Positions 50,001 through 59,000 of a DNA stretch of 64,000 bases are shown in pieces. A model generated the notes under the pieces. That model was not told the origin of the DNA, did not search any database, and saw only the letters and a list, made by a program, of their open reading frames with translations. Made by a program: the position numbers and the translations under genes. Position 1 is the first letter of the stretch; each line of letters opens with the position of its first letter. Origin of the DNA: Phycisphaerales bacterium (GTDB lineage: Bacteria; Planctomycetota; Phycisphaerae; Phycisphaerales; UBA1924); NCBI GenBank assembly GCA_905339235.1, contig CAJPFG010000021.1:1-64000 (forward strand). The letters are read 5' to 3'.

Positions 50001-53000
50001 GTCGGTGGTGAGTGATCCCAACTCCCCGGAAGCAATCCCGCCGACCAGACCCCCAAAGGTCGTCGTGGGCGAGTTGACGGTGAGCGTCCGGGCCAGGCCC
50101 GCCATCGAGATCACGGTGCCGTTGAAGTTCACCAGCGTTGTGCCGGTAATGACCGAATCGGCGTCGATTTCCGTGCCGCCGTTGACGGTGACGGCCTGGC
50201 CGTTGAGGTTGCCGTTGACGAACAGCGAGCCGTTGTACACCTGGCCGCCGGAGGTCGTTACGTCGAAGACGGTGATCTGGCTCGCCGTCGCGTCGAGCGT
50301 TGCGAGGGGATTGACGAGGCCCACGTCGCCCAGGAAACGCGTCCGGGCGATGCCCGAGTCGGTGGTCAGGTTCCACGGACCGTTGCCATCGCCGTTCACC
50401 GCCCCGGTGAACTCGATCTGGTCGCCGGCCGCGGCCCCCGCCGTGGTGATCGTGGCGTCGCTCTCGAGCACGGTCTGCCCGTTGACGGTGATGGTGCCCC
50501 CGACAGTGCTGGACAGGTCGCCCTGCAGGGCGGTGTTGCCGTTGTAGGTCTGCGCGGCCCGCGTGGACACACCGCGGAGCAGGATGGAGGTGGCCGAGGT
50601 GTTCCCGGTGACGGTGAGGGATTCCAGAGCCTGGGTGGCGCCGACATCATCGAAGAATGTGGCGGATGAATCGTCCACCCGAACGGTCAGGGAACGCGCG
50701 TTGGCCGCGAGGTCGGCATCGACCACGTCCTGGAAGACGACCACGCCTCCCACGAAGCCTCCGCCGTCGGTGCTGTCGATCAGGATGTCGGCGCCACCGA
50801 TGGTGACGTCGTCATTGAAGACAATCGCATTCGCCTGCGTGATGACGCTGGCGGTGAGCGTGGTGGGGCCGCTGAAGGTCAGCGTCGCGTTGCCGTTGCC
50901 GCGGACCGTGTGGTCGATCTGGATCGCGCCGGTCGGGTCGGTCAGGAACGTGAAGGGGTCGAGCACGGTCAGGGCGCCGCCGCTGTTGATGGCGCCGGTG
51001 CCGTCGGCGCGGCCGAGCGTGACGGAAGCGAAGCCGTCGGCGAGGAAGCCCAGTTCGGTGGCGGTCATGTCCAGCGCCGCGGTCGAGCCCGCACCGCCGA
51101 ACAGAATGTCGTCACCGGCGGCGAACGTCCGGAACGTGAGGCGGCCGGTGCCGGTGACGGCGGCGCCGAGGTCGATCTCGTTGCCGCTGAAGACCACGTT
51201 GTTGGCAAAGGTCTGGCCGGTGCCGAGCAGGGCCAGCGTCCCGTTGGTGGTTTCGATCGTGATATTCGCCGAGACGCACCAGGCCGAGTTCACGGTGAGA
51301 CTGTCCAGTGAAATGTCGGCGCCGAAGTCCACGCAATCGCCCGTGCCGTTGCCGGACACGGTCAGAATGCTCCCCGCGACCTTCGAGCCGTCGGTGATGA
51401 ACACCGAGCCGTCGTCGGACTGGAGGGTGTAGTTCATCCCGACGATGCCGTTGCCGAACTGGGACGCGGCGGCCATGAGGCTGTCGGTGATGTCCGCGTC
51501 CTGGCGGTGCGTAAAGGTGGTGGGCGAGGTTCCCAGACCCGCAAGACCCAGGAAGGTCGGCGAGTTGGTCACGAGGTCAGCCGTGCCGGTCACGCCCGCC
51601 CCGCCGGTGCCGTCGCCGGCCCGAAGGGTGATGGTCGTGCCGCTGAGTTCCACTCCCGACGCTGTGAACGCGAGGTTCCCGGTGCCCGAGGTGCCCGCGT
51701 GGACATTGATCGTCGCGGCGGTGATGTCGTCGGCGACGTCGATGTTCCCTGTCGCGGTGGCCGAGTAGGAACTCCCGCCAGCGGTGCTGTTCTGGGCGAT
51801 CGTGCTGCCGGTGATCGTGATGGTCCCGGTTCCCGCGACTATCGCGCCGCCGTTTGAAACGGCGCCGGTGTGGTTGATGCTCACCGCGTCGTTGGACGTG
51901 GTGATGCCCCCGAGCATCGTGAAGCCCAGGCCCGTGCTCGAGAACGTGCCGCCCGTGGTGACGAGATTCGCGAGACTGACGTTGCCGGCGCTGGTGAACG
52001 AGGTGATGCCGACCGTGTCGATCGTCGAGAGGGCCGCGACCGATCCCGAGGAGGTCACGGTCAGGCTGGTCAGCGCCGTTGACCCGACCTGGGCGTTGAA
52101 GGCGACGGCGCCGGTTCCCGCGGTGATGCCCAGAGTCTGAGCCCCGGTGAGTTGCGAGTTAAACGTGACGTCCCCAGCGCCCGCGCCGGTGTTGAGCAGG
52201 ATGCCCGCCGTCAGCGTGGTGGTGCCGCCGCCGAAGGAGATCGCATCGTTGGTCGTCGTGATGTTCGCGCCCAGGCTGGTCGCCCCGGCCCCGCTCTTGG
52301 CGAAGGCCCCGTCCAGGCTGAACGCGGCGCTCGCGATCGTGAGCAGCCCTGTGTTCACGATAGTGATCCCGCCGCCGCCCGTGGTCGTCACGCCGGCGTT
52401 GAACGTGAACGTGCTGCCGGTGAGCGAGATTCCGCCCGCGCCGTTGGTGTTGAGCACCCCGTCGAAGTTCGACGAGCCCGCGTTCTGCGTGAAGGTCGCG
52501 GCGAAGACGTTCGCGTCGAAGTCGGCCGTCGTGTTCGCGACGCTGACGACGGTGATGTCGCCCAGCCGCGTCGTGAAGCCCACCGCGCCGGCGACCGAAA
52601 TGTCACCCGCTGTTCCCGCGCGGAACGAAAGGTCGAATCCGCCGTCGATCGTGCTGGTGGCCGTGATGTTCGCGCCGGCAGCGACCGCGCCCGCGTTGGT
52701 GCTGTCCCAGAGCGACGTGGCCGTGAGCGTCACGGGCCCCGTGATCGTGATGGTCCCTCCCGGGGTGACCAGGTCTCCGCCGATGTTGTTGACGGCGCCG
52801 GTGATGGAGATGGACGAGCCGGCCACGCCCCCGGCCGCGTTGTTGGTGCCGGTGATGGTGACCGAGCCCAGCGTGTTGACGCTGGTGATGCTGTTGGACG
52901 TTCCCGAGAAGGTCAGGTTCGCGTCGGCGGTGGTTCCTGTCACGACGCCCGAGGTGGAGACAACCCCTCCCACGCCGCCCGCGAGGAATCGGGTGGGGTC

Positions 53001-56000
53001 GCGGAGAGAGATGGCTCCGATGTCAACGGTGCCCGTGCCCGCCGCGGCCCCGATATCGACAAACGCGAACGCGCCGTCCGCGATCGCGCTGATGTCGGTC
53101 TGAGAGAGATTCAGCGTGCCGGCGCCGGTGCCCACGCCAATCGTGGTGGCGTTGGTGGCGCCGACGAGGGTGAGGGTCGCGGCGCCGGTGCCCGTGACGG
53201 AGTTGGCCCCGCCCGTGAAATCGATGCCGTTCCCGCGGAGGGTGGTGGTGTTGGCGCCCACGGCGAAGTTGCCGCCGAAGGAGATGGTTCCCGTACCGGC
53301 CGCGAGCGTGCGCGGGCCGGAGGTAAGCGTCACATCATCGTCGCCGTCGGTGAACGTGATGTTGTCGTTGGTGGTGGTGATGTTCTGGCCGAGGTTGGTG
53401 ACCCCGCCGTCTCGCAGGAACGCCCCGTCGAGCGAGAGTGCGGTGTTGTTGACGTTGAGGGCTCCGGCGCTCGTGGCCGAGAATGTGCCCCCGCCGGTGG
53501 TGGTGGCGCCGGCGTCGAGCGTGTGCGACCCCGCGCCCGCGAGAGTGACGCCTCCCACGTTGCTCGTGGTCAAAAGACCGCTGTAGGTCGCGGCGTTATC
53601 GACCGTGACCGAGATCGTGCCGGAAGTGATCGCCCCGGCGGTGAACTCATCGCCGCTGTTGACCGTGAACGCGGCCATCGAGTTGGTCGCGCCGACTGTC
53701 TGCAGGGAAACGTCCCCGTCCGTGCCGGCGGTGAACGCCACGGTGTTGCTGCCGGGCGTGAGAGAGTTCATCGCGCCCGTCGCGGTGATGTTCGCTCCCA
53801 GAGCGGCCCCACCCGCGTTGGTCGTGTCGAAGGTCATGTTGGCCGAGATCGTCACCGGCCCGTTGAGTTGGATAATGGCTCCGTTGGTCGTGACGTCGCC
53901 GCCGATGTCGATCAAGCCGCCTGTGAAGGTCAGGGACGAGTCGCCCTGGCTGCCCACCACGGCTCCTGTCGAGGCGACGGTTCCGGTCGAGGAGAACGTC
54001 GTCGCGTCGCGGAATGTGGACGCCGCGACCGAGATGTTGCCGCTCTGCGCGGCGCGTCCGAAGATGATGGAACCCGCGGCCTCGTCGGCGAGCGCGGCGA
54101 GATCAACCGCGTCGATCTGCAGCGTTCCGGCAGCGCCGCCCAAGCCGATGGTGGTCGCGTCGGTCGCGCCGCCCAGTCGCAGCGTTCCCGCGCCGGTGCC
54201 CGACACAGAGTTGGCCGCGCCGAAGTCGATCCCGTCGGCCAGCAGCGTCAGGTTGTTGCCGCCCACGCCCAGCGTGGAGTTGAAGTCGATCGTGGCGGTT
54301 CCGGCGGTGAGCGTGACGTTCGCCGCGCCGATGGTTGCGGCAGAGTTGAGCGTGATGTTGTCGTTGGTGGTCGAGAGGTTACCGGCAAAGACGCAGGTGC
54401 CGGCGCCGCTCTTGGTGAAGAACCCGTCGAGGTTGAGCGCCACCGCGCCGACGGTGAACGTGTTCGAGGACGTGATGTCGAAGAAGCCGTTGTTGGTCGT
54501 CGTTGCGCCGCCGTTGAGATTGACGGTGCCGCCAACGAGCGTGATACCGCCGGCGTCGGCCGTGAGCAAGCCGCCGAAGGTGGTGGTGCCCGCCGTCTCG
54601 GTGGTCACGTCGATGGTCGCGGCGGTAACCGAGCCCGTCGAGGCTCCCAGGCCCGAGGTAATCAGGAATGTGCCCAGCGACTCGGAACCGCCCGTGGCGC
54701 CGGTGATGGTGATAGCGCCGGCGGTCCCCGCGACGAGGGAGAGGTCCTCCGCCGCGCCGCCCGCCGTGCCGTCCACCGTGCCGTTGAGGGAGATGTTCCC
54801 GCCCGGCGAGGCCGCGACCGTGGTGTCCAGCGTGACACTGGCCGAGAGCACCGTGTTTCCGTTCACCGTGATGTCGCCGTCAGTAGTGGTAACGCCTGCG
54901 CCCAGCGTCACCGTCGAGCCGGCAAACGTGACGTTGGCGTCGGTCTGGTCCCCGTCAACCTGACCGGTCGTCGTGACCGTGCCGGTCGTGGAGAACGTCA
55001 CGGCGTCGTGGTAGGTGCTCGCGCCGACCGTGATCGCGCCCGACTGGGCCGCGCGGCCGATGGTCAGCGACCCGAACGCCTCGTCGGCGAACGCCGCGAG
55101 ATCCGCGGACTCGACCTGGCTGGTTCCGCTCCCGCCCGCCACGCCGATGGTCGTCGCGTCGGTGGCGCCGCCAAGCCGCAACGAACCCGCGCCGGTGCCA
55201 GTGATCGAGTTGGCCCCGCCTGCGAACGAGAACGCATTGGCCAGCATCGTGATCGTGCGGCCGTTGATATCCGCCGCCTGCGTGGTGATGGTGCCGGTGC
55301 CCGCCGTCAGCGTGCTGTTGCCCGAGAACAGGATCGAGCCCGCGGTGAAGTTGATCGCCGCGTTGGTCGTGGAAATGTCGATGCCGAAGGTCGAAAGGCC
55401 CGCGCCGTTCTTGGTGAACCCGGTCGCCGCGGTGATATTCCCGCCCGAAGCATTGAAGGCCGTGCCCGCCGTCACCGTCATGCTGCCGGTGCTCGTGGCT
55501 CCGGCGTTAGCGTTGATCGTGGCCCCCGAGAGGCTGGTGCCTCCTGCGCCGGAGGTGAGCAGCCCGCCGAACGTGCCGGTGCCCTGAACGGTCGCCGCGA
55601 TCTGGGTCGCCGTAACGGCGACCGTGCTCGCGCTCAGACCGTTGGTGATGGTGAAGACATCCAGGGCTCCGCCGCCGCCCACGGCGCCGCCGAACGACAC
55701 CGCGCCGCCCGTGCCGCCGTTGACGGTCAGATCGCGCCCGGATCCGGCGACCGTGGTCGAGAAGGACACCGTCGCGCCCGCCGCGGACCCGCCGGCGTTG
55801 GTGGAGTCCACCGAAACATCCGCGCCCAGCGTCACCGGCCCGGTGAGCGAGATGGCCGTACCCGAGGTCGTGATGTTGTTGTTGAGGTTGATCGTGCCCG
55901 ACGAGAGGCTCACCCCGCCCGTGGTGGCGTTGATCGCGCCGTTGAACGTGCTCGTTCCCACCGCGGTCGAACTGATCGTCGCAGCCCGCAGCCCCGAGGC

Positions 56001-59000
56001 CGTCAGGCTTCCCCCGTTGGTCACCTGCATCGTGTTCAACCGCGTCGTCGCGCCGACCGCGCCGTTAAGCGCCACCACCCCGCCCGTGCCCGCGTTGATG
56101 AACAGGTCTTCGGTCACGTCAGTCGTGCCGTTGATCGTGCTGGAGAAGTCCACTCCCGCGCCCGCGACCGAGCCGCCCGCGTTGGTCGTGTCCACCGTCA
56201 CGTCCGCCCCCAGCACCACGGCGCCGTTGACGTCCACCGCCGAACCCGAGGTTGTGATGTTGTTGTTCAGGTTGATCGTCGCGCCCGTGAGCGTCACGCC
56301 GCCGCTGGTCGCGTTGAGCGCGCCGTTGAACGTGCTCGTGCCAACGCTGGTCGTGGTGATCGTCGTGGCCCGCAGGCCCGCGGCAGTCAGGCTGGCCCCG
56401 TTGGTGACCTGCATCGTGCCCAGTCGCGTCGTGCCGCCCACCGCCCCGTTCAAGACCACCGCCCCGCCCGTGCCGCCGTTGATGATCAGGTCTTCCGTGC
56501 CCGAGGTGGTGCCGTTGACCGTGCTGGAGAAGTCCACGCCCGCGCCCGCGGCCGAGCCGCCCGCGTTGGTCGTGTCCACCGTCACGTCGGCGCCGAGAAT
56601 GACCGCACCGTTGATATCCACGGCGGTGCCCGAGGTCGTGATGCTGTTGTTCAGGTTCAGCGTGGTCGAGGTCAGGGTGACGCCGCCCGTGGTGGCGTTG
56701 ATGGCGCCGTTGAACGTGCCGGACGTGCCGGTGGTGGAAGTGACGGTCGTGGCGCGCAGGCCAGCCGCGCTCACCGTGCCGCCGTTGGTGATCTGCATTG
56801 TTCCCAGGCGTGTCGTGCCGCCGACGTTGCCGCCGAGGGTGACCGCACCGCCGGTGCCGGCGTTGATGATGAGGTCTTCGGTGCCGGCGGTGGTGCCTTC
56901 GACGGTGCCGGTGATGCCGACCGCTGCGCCGGCCGCGGCGCCGATGGTGGTCAGGTCCACGTCCGTCGCCAGGACGACGTTGCCGTTGATCTGGATGGCC
57001 GCGCCCGCGCCCGTGCCGGAGGTGTTGATGTCGCCGTTGAGGTTGACGGTCGTCGCGTTGAACGTGACGCCGAAGGGGGCGATGTTGGTGCTGAGAGTGG
57101 CGGTAGTCGCCGCGTTGATGACGAGCGCGGCGTCGGCAACCTTGGAGGCCGTCGAGAGCGTCACCGTGCTCGAATCCGAGTCGATCGTGTAGCCCATGCC
57201 GACGATGCCGCCGTCGAACTGCGCCGCCGCGGGGATGGCCGCGTCGGCGATCGCCGCGTCCTGCTGGAGTGTGAACGAGGTAGGCGAGGTTCCCGCGCCC
57301 GCGGCGCCGCGGAAGACCGCGGGGCCGGCGGTTGCGTTGACCGAGCCCGTGTTCGTGCCCGCGGCGCCGTCGCCGGACACGAACTCCATGGTGTTGGCGT
57401 CGTAGGTCGCGTCGGCGAGGGCGAGAGTGCCGCTCCCGTCGGCCGCGGCCTGGAGGCGCAGCGTCCCCGTGCTCGCCAGCAGCCTGGTGGTGGCGTTGGC
57501 CACGGTCACGTTGTCGTCGGCGGTGGCGGTGATCGAGGGGGCCGTGACATCCGCGTTGATGTTGATGTCGGCGCCGCTGGTGAGGGTAAGCGCTACGTTC
57601 GATACCGCGTCGTTGTTCCAGTTGATGTTGCCGGTAGTGGTGCTCCCGAGCGTCAGCCCCGAGACGCTCGACGCGACGGTGAGCAGCTCGGTGTCCGTGA
57701 TATCAAGCCGTCCCACGCCTGCTGCCGTCGAGACGCGCAGTTCCTCGTTGGCGCTCGAGGGCCGGATGACCAGCCCGCCGGGCCCGGTGATGCTGTTCGC
57801 GGCGCCCGTGAGGTTGACCTCGTCGCCCGTCAGCGTCAGCGTGAAGCCGCCGCCGATGCTCGTCGTTGCGACCGCGATGATGCCCGTGCCGGCGATGAGT
57901 TCGGTGGTGGCGCCCACGGCGACCGAGTTCGTGAACGTGATGTCGTCGTTGGTGGTGGTGATCCCGGCGTTGAGGTTGGTCGCGCCACCGCCGCTCTGGA
58001 GGAATGTCCCCTGAATATTGAGCAGGCCGTTGAGCGTGAGCGTGCCCGAGTTGCTGACGGTGAAACCGCCGTTGCTCGTGGAGGTCACGGTTCCCAGCGT
58101 GAATGCCGCGCCCGTGAGGCTGACGCCACCGGCGTTGTCGGTGTTGATGGCACCGAAGGTCGTCGTGCCCGATCCGGCGGCCTGGGTGATTCGAGAGGCG
58201 GTCATCGCGCCGGTGGTCACGTTGTTGGCGCTGGTGACGGTGAGATGCCCCAGGCGCGTCGTGGCGCCGGTGGCGCCGGTGATCGTGATGTTCCCGGTGG
58301 TTCCGGCGCGGATCGTGAGGTCGTCCGTACCGACACCGCCGCCGTTGAGCGTCGAGTTGAAGTTGACGGACGCGCCCGTGACCGCGCCGGTCTGGGTCGT
58401 GTCGATGGCCTGATCGCCGCCCATGACAACGGGCGCCGCGAATGTCACCACGCCGTCACGGGTCGTGATGTCCCCGTTGAGCGTGATCACACCCGTTCCC
58501 CCGGAGACAGTCAACGTGACATCGCCGCCGGACTGATTGCCCGCCGTGGTGTCCAGGTTGCCGTCCAGAACGATTGCGCCGTTGTCGGTCTGCGAGCCGC
58601 CCGGGTCGTTGGCGGTGAATATCAGATCGCCGCCGCGGGTCGTGATGGTCACCCCCGCGTTCACGTTGATGTCGTCGCCCGCGCGGCAGGTGATGCTCAC
58701 GCCATTGGCGGTGACCGGCATATCCACGGACTGAGCGAATGTGATGTCGTTGGTCGCCTGAAGGGTGATGTTGGACGTGCGAGCCTCGAGCGCCTCGTCG
58801 CTGATCGTAAACGACGACGCCCCGCCGTCCGCAAACAGAATTTGGTCGTCGCTCAACTGACCGTCGTCCGACCCCGTGTTCTGCACCGTGATGTTCAGCG
58901 GATCCAGCAGGAGCATACCGGTCTTGCCGTGCGGGGCGCGAGTGTCCACGCCGCCGTCGAACCCCAGGTTGATCTTGCCGGACACCTCCACAAAGCCGCC